From NCBI RefSeq assembly GCF_002251245.1, contig NZ_NPJG01000132.1:1-37981 (forward strand): 37,981 nt of DNA, written 5' to 3'. Source of the DNA: Prevotella sp. P5-92 (lineage in GTDB: Bacteria; Bacteroidota; Bacteroidia; Bacteroidales; Bacteroidaceae). A program made the position numbers and the translations under genes. Below, piece after piece: positions 7,638-16,745 of this stretch. Positions within the stretch are counted from its first letter, which is position 1. Each line of letters starts with the position of its first letter. The notes under the pieces were generated by a model. That model searched no databases. It was not told the DNA's origin and saw nothing but the letters and a program-made list of their open reading frames with translations.

Positions 7638-7727
7638 CAGCGGAATTATAACTCGACACATGTCAAGCATATAAATATAATAAGGTGAAAAAGTAAAGTG
7701 GATTAATTAATTAAATACTATTCAATT

Positions 7728-9728
7728 ATGTCAGCAACAAGAAGTCTATTAGTAGCCTTGGCTGTCTTTATTGCATCGACAGCTACTGCGCAGTTTAAGA
7801 GAAATGAGTTGAGAGATGCCTTGCTTAATACGGCAACTCAGAAAATGCAGATTCGCGAAGGTGAATTACTGAAGAAGGACATTCAACGCGTCAGTAAGTT
7901 TAATCCAGAAAGCAAAGCCCCGACAAGGGCGCCTGGAATTATTGACGATTTTGAAGAAAGCGATCACATGCCATTGTATCAGGTGCCTGATAATTTTTCT
8001 TCAGGTCAAAGGTATTATAGTAAAAAGGGCTCTTATTCAGTGGCAACAGAGATTCCCGCAACGTATGAGGGATGTACATTTGATGCAGTCGTTCTCAATT
8101 TTGACAGAAGCACATTCGCCGGCAAGAAAGTGAAGGTTTGGATTGGCGAAAGTAAAAAAAATCCAGAGAATGTGGTGGAAGTCGTAGTCCCTGATGATGA
8201 CAATTACGACTTGGAGGTTGAGTTCAAGGAGCCATTCCTTGTGCCTGAATACGGTGCCTATATGGGATATTCATTCGACATCGAGGAAGATGGTGCATTC
8301 CACTTATTTTCTGCCTTCGTGGACGCCGACTATAATGTGATTCCAACCGAATCGGAATCATTACAGATGAAGTTCGGTGATGGTGGCTGGTATTACTATG
8401 GCGATGAATACGGTCCTCTTTATGCCTTGTTTAGGCTAAAGTCAAAAGATGCCACAAAGAACAGTGTAATGCCTTACTATTTCTATGAGATATTCGGTAC
8501 GCCCAACGAGAAACTTGACATGGGCTTGGCATTCTTAAACGAGTCGGGACACAAGATGACTGACTTTGACTACAAGATCACCATTGACGGCGAGACCATA
8601 AAGGAAGGCAACTACACTCCGGAAGAGTCTGTATTAGCTAAATCGATTGGATATATGCCATTGACACTGACATTCCCCAAAGAAGAGGGATGGCATTCGT
8701 TCGATTTTGAAATATCAAAAGTCAACGGACAACCCAACACCTGCGAAAGAACTGTGGCAGACAGCTGCAGACTATTTACAGTGGCTGAATCATCCCACCG
8801 CAAGTCATTGGTTTATTATTTCGAGAACGTCAACCACGGTTTGTCGCCAATGGTACTTGTAGCCGACAAAAAGCTGAAGGAACTGTATGGGGATGACTAT
8901 ATTCCCTTGGGCCTGCATATTTCAGATTCGATGTCAGTTGGTAACACCAAGTCATTGTTCCTCTATTATTACAATAATCCAGTGTCGATGACGATAGACA
9001 GACGCTATTGTTATCTCATACCCTATGGATCTTATGTAATTGAGGATGGCGAATATAAATTGCCGTTCACCAATGACAAGGCGATGGACGCAGCCTTGGC
9101 ACGCACTTCCGAGGGAGATGTTAAACTGACAGCATCGTTCGTTGACGAAGAGAAGACGGCCATCTCTTATTCACTCACCACCACATTCAATTATGACAGG
9201 GACAGAAACCCATATAGTTATTCTGTATATCTTGTGCACGACGACATGAAGGGTGAAGGAGACGGTTGGGATATGTACAATCTCGTTTCTGGAGAATATT
9301 CCATCTTCAATGACGATTTCAAAGACTTCCTTGAGGCAGATAAGTCTGTTAAGGGATTAGAGTATGACAACGTGGTGATTGACTGCACATCCTTTCCGTT
9401 ATTTGGCATAGACTTAGACAAGAAGGGCAGTATAGTTAAGGGTAAGGAATATACTGTGAGCGGTACATTCGAGCTTGAGGGCAATCCGCTCGTGCAGGAC
9501 AAGGACAAACTGCGCCTTGTGGTGGAAATATTAAATGGTGCGAACGGCAGTGTGATGAATGCCGATATGGCAGTGCCTACAGTTGCCACAGGCATCAACA
9601 CCGCCATTACCGACAAGACAGCTACCCGCTCTATTTACAATGCCAACGGAATGCGCCTTAATGGTATGCAGAAGGGCCTGAACATCATCGAGATGCAGAA
9701 TGGCAAGCGTGTGAAGGTTATAAAATAA
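7728..9728 (+). CDS. Exported Omp28-like protein, paralogue of the 623-aa neighbour
   Basis: The signal peptide is MSATRSLLVALAVFIAS ... TAQF. A beta-rich N-terminal half contains GAYMGYSFDIEEDG. At ~355-430 comes SLVYYFENVNHGLSP ... KKLKELYGDDYIPLGLHISDSM ... YYNNPVSMTIDR. This last stretch follows the Omp28/thioredoxin-like layout (LYGDKFI, the HxxDPM turn, the DR after the cis-proline region), but the redox CxxC is missing. The tag IYNANGMRLNGMQKGLNIIEMQNGKRVKV closes the protein. The two neighbours look like an old tandem duplication, each with its own phased-decamer promoter and terminator. No enzymatic function is suggested. A binding or structural role at the cell surface is likely but unproven. 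Confidence 0.7.
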   Translation: MSATRSLLVALAVFIASTATAQFKRNELRDALLNTATQKMQIREGELLKKDIQRVSKFNPESKAPTRAPGIIDDFEESDHMPLYQVPDNFSSGQRYYSKKGSYSVATEIPATYEGCTFDAVVLNFDRSTFAGKKVKVWIGESKKNPENVVEVVVPDDDNYDLEVEFKEPFLVPEYGAYMGYSFDIEEDGAFHLFSAFVDADYNVIPTESESLQMKFGDGGWYYYGDEYGPLYALFRLKSKDATKNSVMPYYFYEIFGTPNEKLDMGLAFLNESGHKMTDFDYKITIDGETIKEGNYTPEESVLAKSIGYMPLTLTFPKEEGWHSFDFEISKVNGQPNTCERTVADSCRLFTVAESSHRKSLVYYFENVNHGLSPMVLVADKKLKELYGDDYIPLGLHISDSMSVGNTKSLFLYYYNNPVSMTIDRRYCYLIPYGSYVIEDGEYKLPFTNDKAMDAALARTSEGDVKLTASFVDEEKTAISYSLTTTFNYDRDRNPYSYSVYLVHDDMKGEGDGWDMYNLVSGEYSIFNDDFKDFLEADKSVKGLEYDNVVIDCTSFPLFGIDLDKKGSIVKGKEYTVSGTFELEGNPLVQDKDKLRLVVEILNGANGSVMNADMAVPTVATGINTAITDKTATRSIYNANGMRLNGMQKGLNIIEMQNGKRVKVIK

Positions 9729-9780
9729 ACAGGATAAGGAAGGTAGTAACCGGATAATAGATTACTACTCTGATAAAGCT

Positions 9781-9816
9781 AAAAGTGACTTTTCCGACGT
9801 GAAAAGTCACTTTTTT
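9781..9816 (+). terminator. Rho-independent terminator of the 666-aa gene
   Basis: A perfect 14-bp stem (AAAAGTGACTTTTC, 9781-9794, with 9801-9814) and 6-nt loop is followed by T residues. It has the same layout as the terminator at 7543, including fusion of its T-tract to the next decamer pair. Confidence 0.9.
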
Positions 9817-9846
9817 CTTTATTGACCAAAGTTTTTCTTTATTGAC
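9817..9846 (+). promoter_or_regulatory. Phased decamer pair CTTTATTGAC, candidate operator
   Basis: Two perfect copies lie at 9817-9826 and 9837-9846, exactly 20 bp apart. The second ends 24 bp before the -7 box. Confidence 0.65.
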
Positions 9847-9870
9847 CTACGACTTCCAATTTTTTTTTCG

Positions 9871-9878
9871 TAACTTTG
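9871..9878 (+). promoter_or_regulatory. -7 box (TAACTTTG) of the beta-helix protein gene
   Basis: The TAnnTTTG octamer lies 34 bases upstream of the ATG at 9913. Confidence 0.8.
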
Positions 9879-9912
9879 CCGCCAAAATAACAAATTTAGA
9901 AACAAATATATT

Positions 9913-12900
9913 ATGAAGACAAAGTTACATCTTATTATTTTTTGCCTTCTCTTATTCTTAGCAGCGGGAGGTAGTGTAATTCAGGCGGCTGACTCGTGGA
10001 AATATCCAACAGAAAAGCCGAAAACACCTTTCGGCGGCGGCGACGGTTCGCAATGGAATCCGTACAGGATTGACAACGCCCAGCAGCTTGCCAACTTCTC
10101 CTATATGGTGACGAAAGAAGGGGAGAATTACGAGGGCAAGTATTTCGTCCTAACCAACGACATCACGCTCAACGACAATGTCCTCAACGCTTCTGGCACA
10201 GGATTGCGTTATGATGTAAGCAACTACAAGGAGTGGACTCCTATCGGAGACCGATCGGTTTTGGACTATGGTATTTTCAAGGGAATATTTGATGGGCAAG
10301 GTCATACCATAAGGTGAATGGTGTGTCCCAAGTCAAACGAAAGGAAAAACACCGGTCTATTTGAAACGATTGAAAATGCCACCATCAAGAACATCAATAT
10401 GGAGGATTGTTGTATCAAAGATGATGATGCTAAAAAGGCATCGAACTTTGGTATTTTGTGTGGTGAAGCATGGAAAACAAATACAATTATCAATTGTACA
10501 ATATCCAAGTCTGCTATAATAATTAATTCAGAATTGGAGGTTTTTATCGGTGGTATTTTAGGCTCCTTTAGATCTATTAAACCACTACACATTTCCAATT
10601 GCAGCTTTAACGGGTATATCAGCTTTAGGCAAGATGATTACTATAAGTTTTGGTTTGCTGGTAAGAATATTGGAGGAATCTTAGGATACAATGATGAAGA
10701 AAAAGCTGAACTATATATCAATAACTGTTCGTCAAGTGGTGATATACAAATATATTGTTCTCATGACAATGAGAAGTATTATTATAGAATCGGAGGATTA
10801 TGCGGATTTCTTCACTCAGATTACGCCTTCTTTAGCAATTGTGTAAGCTCCATGAATATTAATATTGATTCTCCGAATTCAGGTATAGGATGTTGCTATG
10901 TAGGTGGCATAGTTAATCATGGAGAAACGGGATGGTCCTTAAGCAATTGTGTGTATTTGGGTAAAATCAGGGTAGGAAATGCTTCCAGTCCAGCGAAAAT
11001 GGAAGAGTTATGGGTATGTGGAATTGGAGGCCGTTACTCTGTAAATGGTTGCGCTTTTTATGGAAAAATGGACATTCATTGTAAGGCGACAGACAAGATC
11101 AAAATTGCAGGTATAACCAACGATCATTTCATTGGCGACAATTACAAACAAAATATTGTTTATTCCGCAGGAAATGTGATTGACATTGATGCTCCGACAA
11201 CGAAAATAGACCCGGTTTGTAACGAAATAGAAGATGGTAAGAAGCATAAGGACTTTTACTGCTTTGGATTGTCCAACGGCAAAAGCGTGGATTGCAGATA
11301 CTCTTATAGCCCTACAACATACAACAAGTCCCTCGACCAGATGATGGCAGACAACTTCATCAGCACACTGAATGCCGAAGCAGGCAGCAAAACATGGGGC
11401 AAGATGACGGGAATGAGCGACGAACTCAACGGACTGCCTATGCCTATCGCTTGCGGCGGAATGGCGACAGAATTTGAAGGTGAAGGAACAGAAAGCAATC
11501 CATATATCATAAGCTCAGAAGCTGACTTAACGGCATTGGAAACGTACGTAAATGGAGGAAATGACCTGAAGGGCAAATATTTCAGATTGGGTGCCGACAT
11601 CTATATGACCGGTATTATGGACTACTGCATAGGCTTTTACAAAGAAAAGCCTTTCAAGGGTCATTTTGACGGCAACGGTCATGCCATCGTAGGTCTTCGC
11701 AAGAGCCTATTTGGATATATGTATGGAAAGGTGAAGAACCTTGCGCTCGTTGATTGCGACATTTGGGAGACAAATTATGCCACGGCACTCGCAAGGCAAG
11801 TAGGAGGCACGGACAATAAGGCTGAGGTGAGCAACTGCTATGTGTCGGGCACAATAGCATCAAGTAAGACTTGGGATAGCCAAGGTTATGCGTCAGTCTT
11901 CGGCTTCCAGGTCATTAACGGCTCTTCCGTCCACGACTGCTATTTCAAGGGAAGTTTTGTCATCAAGGCAACGACAGCGACAATGCTTGACAAATATAAT
12001 GTGGCTGGAATTGCTTTTTATAATGGCAATTCTTCAGTAACAACATCAGGAACAACGCCTCAAGGCATATACAACTGCTATGCTTCGTATGATGTCAAAG
12101 TAGAGTCTGTGGGTTGGCAATCTCCCCCTTGTGAATATTATGGCATCTGTTATAATGACGCGAATGGAAACGGCTTAAGCGATTGCTATTTCGTATCTTC
12201 AGCTTCTATTACGAGTTATAATAGCAATATGAAGTTGAGTTCAGAGTCGGAATTGAACAGCAAGTTCGCTGGCAAGTCAGCCTGGCTGCAAGGAGTATAT
12301 CGCCCCGTGCTTGCCTCCGCCAAGAACTATGCAGCTACTACTCCCGAGACGACACCGAAAACTGTTTATTTCGACGCTATCCCCGAGGCTAATCCCACGG
12401 CGAACTATTTCTACAACATCAGCATAGACGATCCATATTCCGACGTGTCGCTGTGGAGTCTGCCCAATATGGCGGTATATGTGCCGAGTGAGCAGAAGGA
12501 CTATATAACCAATGGTAACCTTGTGCAGTCGGCAGACTTCCAGTACAAGCGTGCCACAGGTGCCACTGCAACGGCAGGACAGCTGCGCTACGACCTGACA
12601 CAGACCGAAAAGGGATACCATATGGTATGTCTGCCGGGCAATGTAGAGCGCGATGACCTGCCTGAGGGCGCAAAGGTGATGATAGTAGGAAGGATACAGA
12701 CGTTTGACAAAACGGAGCAGGTGAACGTGGTGATGGTCGATACCATACCGGCTGGAGTGCCTTGCATGCTCTATGTTCCAACGACAACAGTGACAACTGG
12801 AACAACTATACCTCTCGTCATGCGCAGCGGCATTGTATCTGAGCCTACTATGAATACGACTTACAGCGATTTCAAGGGAACGTTCTCCGAGAACACTAAT

Positions 12901-13851
12901 GTTCCTGCAGGAGCTTGCACAACGGCAAAATATAGTGGCAACAACACCTTGCCTTGCTTTGTCAGAAATATGGAGACAACAACTGCCAAGCCCTTCACCG
13001 CATGGCTCGAAGGAGCAACAGGCAACGTGCAGATAGTTGACTATATATTGCTCGACGAGGAGAACGAGGCGATGACCGTGACGCTCTGTGAATATAACGC
13101 CAAGACATATAACGCCAAGACAAATAACGCCAAGACAAATAACGCCAAGACATATAACGCCACGAAATCTAATATCAAGATGCGCCGTGCATTGAAGAAA
13201 GATGATTGGAACACCATTTGCCTGCCATATTCATTGACATCTGATGAGATTTCTTCGTTGTTCGGCAGCGGCACTAAGGTAGAGGCGTTCAGCGGCTTGG
13301 AATATAACAGTGAGACTAATTCCTACACCATGAAGTTCAGCGCTGCAACGGAAATTACAGCCGGCACACCTTATCTTATTAAACCTTCGAAAGATGTTTC
13401 GGACAACATCTACGAGATTAAGGACAGGACGATAACTTGTACTTCTGAAACATACGTTCCGACTGGTACATCCCAAACCGCAAATAACACCACCCTCACC
13501 ATGCAGGGTGAATACAACAAGCGCATGATAACTCCTTTCGATGTGACGGAAAGTGAGAACATCTACGTCATCAACGGCGACAAGATATACCATGTTAATA
13601 CAGACGTGGAGATGAAAGGCTTCCACTGCTATTTCGTGGCAAAGGAATCCACGACAGGACCATCAGTGGGAGGCTCCGGCGCATTCAGCAACGCCAAAGT
13701 GATTCACTCCGACGGCACCTCCACCGACCTGCGCCTTATAGACGCAGAAGCTACGGGCGACACCGATGCCGTTTATGACCTGCTCGGCAGAAAGCGCGAT
13801 GCCCAGACAAAGGGACTGGTCATTAAGAATGGAATTAAAGTATTAAAGTAA
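9913..13851 (+). pseudogene. Giant GLUG/beta-helix surface protein with one in-frame TGA
   Basis: One reading frame runs from ATG 9913 to 13851 except for a TGA at 10315-10317. Residues before it (FDGQGHTIR) and after it (MVCPKSN ... NTGLFETIENATIKNINM) form one typical GLUG-type repeat, so the stop lies inside a domain. GGA (Gly) to TGA is the simplest explanation. Intact length would be about 1,312 residues. A signal peptide (LHLIIFCLLLFLAAGGS) comes first, and a beta-helix with repeated NC/NCY turns follows. A second FDGNGHAIVGL unit sits near residue 580. The domain DDWNTICLPYSLTSDEI lies near 1,096, and the tag VYDLLGRKRDAQTKGLVIKNGIKVL ends the protein. It is probably an adhesin-like or structural surface protein. 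As written, only a 134-residue N-terminal fragment would be secreted. The 1,177-codon remainder has an ATG right after the stop but no signal peptide. A sequencing error cannot be excluded. Confidence 0.82.
13093..13167 (+). repeat. Five 15-bp tandem units inside the beta-helix protein gene
   Basis: Units at 13093, 13108, 13123, 13138 and 13153 read [TA]ATAACGCCAAGACA, the last one diverged. They encode YNAKT/NNAKT pentapeptides as a flexible linker before the C-terminal domains. The period is a multiple of three, so copy-number change would alter linker length without a frameshift. Confidence 0.9.
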
Positions 13852-13887
13852 TTAAAAATTTAACTACAACTGGATACCTTATCTTGT

Positions 13888-14481
13888 TTAGATTTTCTTT
13901 CCGAAAACTATGCTGGTGAAGGTCTTGAGGAGGATCTTCGTGTCGAAAAGGAAAGAGTGATGGTCGAGATAAAGGAGGTCGAGGTCGAGACGGCGGAGCA
14001 TTTTTTCCATCGTGTCGGTATAGCCGTTATACAACGTGGCGTAAGAGGTGACACCAGGACGAATCTTATACAACAGCTCGTACTTGGGATTGCGCTCCAT
14101 GATCTGATCGATGTAGAACTTGCGCTCTGGACGGGGACCTACAAACGACATGTCGCCGACAAAAACATTCCACAACTGCGGCAACTCGTCGAGATGATGC
14201 TGGCGAAGGAACTTGCCCGACCTGGTGAGGCGGCTGTCGTTGTCGCCTGCCAAAAGGGCAGAACCGTCTTTCTCGGCATCGGTCTTCATGCTGCGGAACT
14301 TCAGTATGCGAAAGGGCTTACCATGGAGGCCTATACGCTCTTGGCTATAGATGGCTGGCCCTCTGTCGTCGCGCTTGATGATAATGAAACAATACAAGAA
14401 CAAGGGCGAAAACACGACAAGACATACGGCCGAGAGCAGTATGTCGAACGTGCGTTTTAAGAATGCTTGTATGGTGTTCAT
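13888..14481 (-). CDS. Undecaprenyl-phosphate sugar phosphotransferase (initiating)
   Basis: This is a 197-residue bacterial sugar transferase (WcaJ/PglC type). One N-terminal hydrophobic segment (~12-33) embeds it in the inner membrane. The catalytic core shows KFRSMKTDAEKDG, LDELPQLWNVFVGDMSFVGPRPE and the conserved KIRPGVTS. Such enzymes move a sugar-1-phosphate from a nucleotide sugar to undecaprenyl phosphate and so start O-antigen, capsule or exopolysaccharide synthesis. Length fits the small single-domain PglC-like class. It is the last gene of the cluster with the Wzi-type protein and the lipocalin-like lipoprotein, which supports an envelope polysaccharide role. The donor sugar cannot be read from the sequence. 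It converges with the beta-helix gene 36 bp away, with no clear terminator between them. Confidence 0.92.
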   Translation of the reverse strand: MNTIQAFLKRTFDILLSAVCLVVFSPLFLYCFIIIKRDDRGPAIYSQERIGLHGKPFRILKFRSMKTDAEKDGSALLAGDNDSRLTRSGKFLRQHHLDELPQLWNVFVGDMSFVGPRPERKFYIDQIMERNPKYELLYKIRPGVTSYATLYNGYTDTMEKMLRRLDLDLLYLDHHSFLFDTKILLKTFTSIVFGKKI

Positions 14482-14595
14482 TATTATCTGTACTTGATGC
14501 TTCTTTTTTTAACTAAAAACGTCAAATATTAAATATTATTGTGTCGTTTCATGCTATTTTTTCTCATTGGCGGTAGGACTGTAGTGCCACCTTCG

Positions 14596-15045
14596 TCAAA
14601 ACTTCTTAAACACGAGACGCAAGACCTTTGAGCGCAACACCATCTTACTGCCGTTAAGTGTCTCAACGTCAAAGTGTTCTTCCATCTCGTTGATGCCGTA
14701 TGGACGGAGGTCATCGACATCTTCTACCGGTCTGTCGCCATTGGCGCGGTCGGAATGGAGAGGATTATAGAACGAGAGGACACTGCCCTCGTGTCTGAAA
14801 GAGAAGAGGATGCCTGGCTTATAGCCGTCACGACGGTCGCCTACCTCTACGAGCCGAGACTGCACACACCAGAACAGATAGTCGTCGGCGGTGTTGTTGA
14901 CTCCTCCGGTGGCAAGCGTGTCGATGCGTTCAAGATGCCAGAACCCGTCGAGCGCACCATTGTCGTTGCTGTCCATCTCGCATGCTGTGGTCATGGTGAC
15001 ACCGACGGCAAGTATTATGTAGATAAAAAGATGTTTTACTTTCAT
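14596..15045 (-). CDS. Lipocalin-like lipoprotein, probably DUF4847 type
   Basis: ATG 15045 gives a lipoprotein signal (MKVKHLFIYIILAVGVTM, then TTAC with the lipid cysteine at residue 22). About 125 residues follow with the one-domain lipocalin-like look of Bacteroidota lipoproteins (GFWHLERIDT ... ILFSFRHEGSVLSFYNP ... MVLRSKVLRLVFKKF). The frame is open up to 15096, but that extension is translated AGTTGAC octamer repeat and is not credible as protein. It sits between the wzi-like gene and the sugar transferase gene, so a role in assembling or anchoring the polysaccharide is plausible. The DUF4847 label is from resemblance and neighbourhood. Confidence 0.7.
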   Translation of the reverse strand: MKVKHLFIYIILAVGVTMTTACEMDSNDNGALDGFWHLERIDTLATGGVNNTADDYLFWCVQSRLVEVGDRRDGYKPGILFSFRHEGSVLSFYNPLHSDRANGDRPVEDVDDLRPYGINEMEEHFDVETLNGSKMVLRSKVLRLVFKKF

Positions 15046-15079
15046 TGTCGATATTTTTTTCAAGTTTACATTTGGTATT

Positions 15080-15119
15080 AGTTGACGAGTTGACAAGTTG
15101 ACGAGTGGACAAGTTGACG
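15080..15119 (+). repeat. Five tandem AGTTGAC[AG] octamers
   Basis: Units AGTTGACG, AGTTGACA, AGTTGACG, AGTGGACA and AGTTGACG are adjacent, with AGTTAAG following. They fill the gap between the wzi-like gene and the lipoprotein gene. The octamer is the same as in the arms of the 89-bp insertion at 4788. Confidence 0.9.
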
Positions 15120-15126
15120 AGTTAAG

Positions 15127-16713
15127 TCACTCCGTTTTCTTCTTTCCCCAGAGTCCGGTCTTCCTGAACGTAAGTTGCAGTCCAAAGTTGTTTCCTATTA
15201 ATCTGCCTGTATCCATGCCGAGCGCAGTGGTTATCATCCAGTCGTGACGATGATTATAAACTGCCTCGACCATGACGCTCGTATTGGTACGTTTCTTATT
15301 GAACGGGAAGTTGTAAGTACCCCACCCTTCCTGGTATGTAGCCAACACACGGTAATCAACACACGGAGTGACAGATCCATTGAAACCGAGATGGTAGGCA
15401 GTGAAACGGTTGTTTTGACAATTCACTTGTCCGTCATCGTTGTAGATGGGCGAACGATAGAGCGGATTGCCCATCACCATTCCCCAGTGTTGCCATCCGG
15501 GATATATGTGATGATTGTAGTAATTGTCTTTTCCGCCTATATGCACTTGATTTGACTCGGTGCGGTCGTGATAAATCGAACCGCTCTGGTACTTCGTGGT
15601 GATATATTCAGCCACCACACCTCGCAAGAGGGTGCAGTTCTTCAGCTTCAGTTCCAAGCCGACGAGACAGTCGCCAAAGTCGTATAAGAGATACTTGTTG
15701 TCTTTCTTTACGTTCCACTCGTCTCCAGTGCCATATCCGTCGTAGTCGAGGAGGAACATTGCCGAGTGGTCTTCAAAAAACTTATCGATATATGCCGCGA
15801 GGCTCCATGTGTCGTGGTTGTAGGTGAGGCGTCCCACCCAACTGCCCACGGTGTTGCCCTCTACACTCTCATATACGGTGCCCTGGTAAGGCGAGTCGCT
15901 GCCGCCTGGGAATAACACTTTGAAGAATCCTCCAATACCGGTGTTGCCCTTGACGATTGTCTCCGTACCGTTTATGAACTCATGATTTGTGCCACCAAAC
16001 TGTGTTGCCATCTCAAGTCCTACTTCAAGGGTCAGCGACCTTGGCTGTTCGGGTTTACCCACCATAATATATCCTGCCTTGGAGTGATAGAGCACGTCGT
16101 CGGAATACTTGCTTGTGCGCCCTGTGAACGAGTGTTGCCAGTTGTCGTCGGTCATCTTACCGTAAGCTATATGGCCTTTGATATGGAAGAGTCTGCCGGC
16201 AAAAGGAAGAGTCCAGTAGTCGGGCAATGCCAATCGCACTTGCGGTATAGGACGGGCATTGATGCCCAAGGTCTGCGAACCAGAGCTGAGCTGACTGTTT
16301 TTCAGTTCCATGGGATAGTACTTGCTGCCTACAGTCAATACACCGTGAAGCCAACGCCCCTCAACAAAGGCCTGCTGTATGGCCACCGTACTGGTATAGT
16401 TGCCCAACAGGGCGACGTCAAATCCGTAGCCTAACCCTAACGCATGTGCTGAATCTGTCAGCAGCGGTTTTTCCATCGCCACTCTGACATATCCATTAGC
16501 CTCATCAAGGGAGCTTAGTCCATACTTGTTTGCGTTGAGCCATAAAGGAGTCTTTCCGCTCGACGCGGAAGTCTGTGCCTCGTACATATAAGTAATATGA
16601 TCCGAGATATCACACTTGTCTGCCTCTCCATCAGTCTGCGCAATAGCGACATGAGGGGTAGAGATGACAAATATCGCACTAATGGCCTGAATGTTATAGT
16701 TCCTTTTCTTCAC
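15127..16713 (-). CDS. Wzi-family capsule assembly outer-membrane protein
   Basis: This is a 528-residue protein with an N-terminal signal (MKKRNYNIQAISAIFVIS ... AIAQ) followed by alternating aromatic beta strands typical of an outer-membrane barrel. The opening PLWLNANKYGLSSLD, the motif VGSKYYPMELKNS, and the closing FRKTGLW strand match Bacteroidota Caps_assemb_Wzi proteins. E. coli Wzi holds capsule at the cell surface. In this phylum the role is inferred. The start is GTG, because the codon just before it in frame is TAA and no upstream ATG is available. The gene lies 32 bp downstream of uvrD and probably shares its transcript. Together with the sugar transferase it suggests a surface polysaccharide pathway. 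Confidence 0.85.
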   Translation of the reverse strand: MKKRNYNIQAISAIFVISTPHVAIAQTDGEADKCDISDHITYMYEAQTSASSGKTPLWLNANKYGLSSLDEANGYVRVAMEKPLLTDSAHALGLGYGFDVALLGNYTSTVAIQQAFVEGRWLHGVLTVGSKYYPMELKNSQLSSGSQTLGINARPIPQVRLALPDYWTLPFAGRLFHIKGHIAYGKMTDDNWQHSFTGRTSKYSDDVLYHSKAGYIMVGKPEQPRSLTLEVGLEMATQFGGTNHEFINGTETIVKGNTGIGGFFKVLFPGGSDSPYQGTVYESVEGNTVGSWVGRLTYNHDTWSLAAYIDKFFEDHSAMFLLDYDGYGTGDEWNVKKDNKYLLYDFGDCLVGLELKLKNCTLLRGVVAEYITTKYQSGSIYHDRTESNQVHIGGKDNYYNHHIYPGWQHWGMVMGNPLYRSPIYNDDGQVNCQNNRFTAYHLGFNGSVTPCVDYRVLATYQEGWGTYNFPFNKKRTNTSVMVEAVYNHRHDWMITTALGMDTGRLIGNNFGLQLTFRKTGLWGKKKTE

Positions 16714-16745
16714 TTAATCTCTCTTTATATTCTAATGATGTATCA

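Noticed and set aside
10315..10317. TGA read as selenocysteine
   Set aside because: No downstream hairpin of the SECIS kind was seen, no redox motif surrounds the codon, and the family has glycine here.
15046..15112. N-terminal extension MSTRQL... of the lipocalin-like protein
   Set aside because: It is the translation of AGTTGAC octamers, and the lipoprotein signal starts at 15045.
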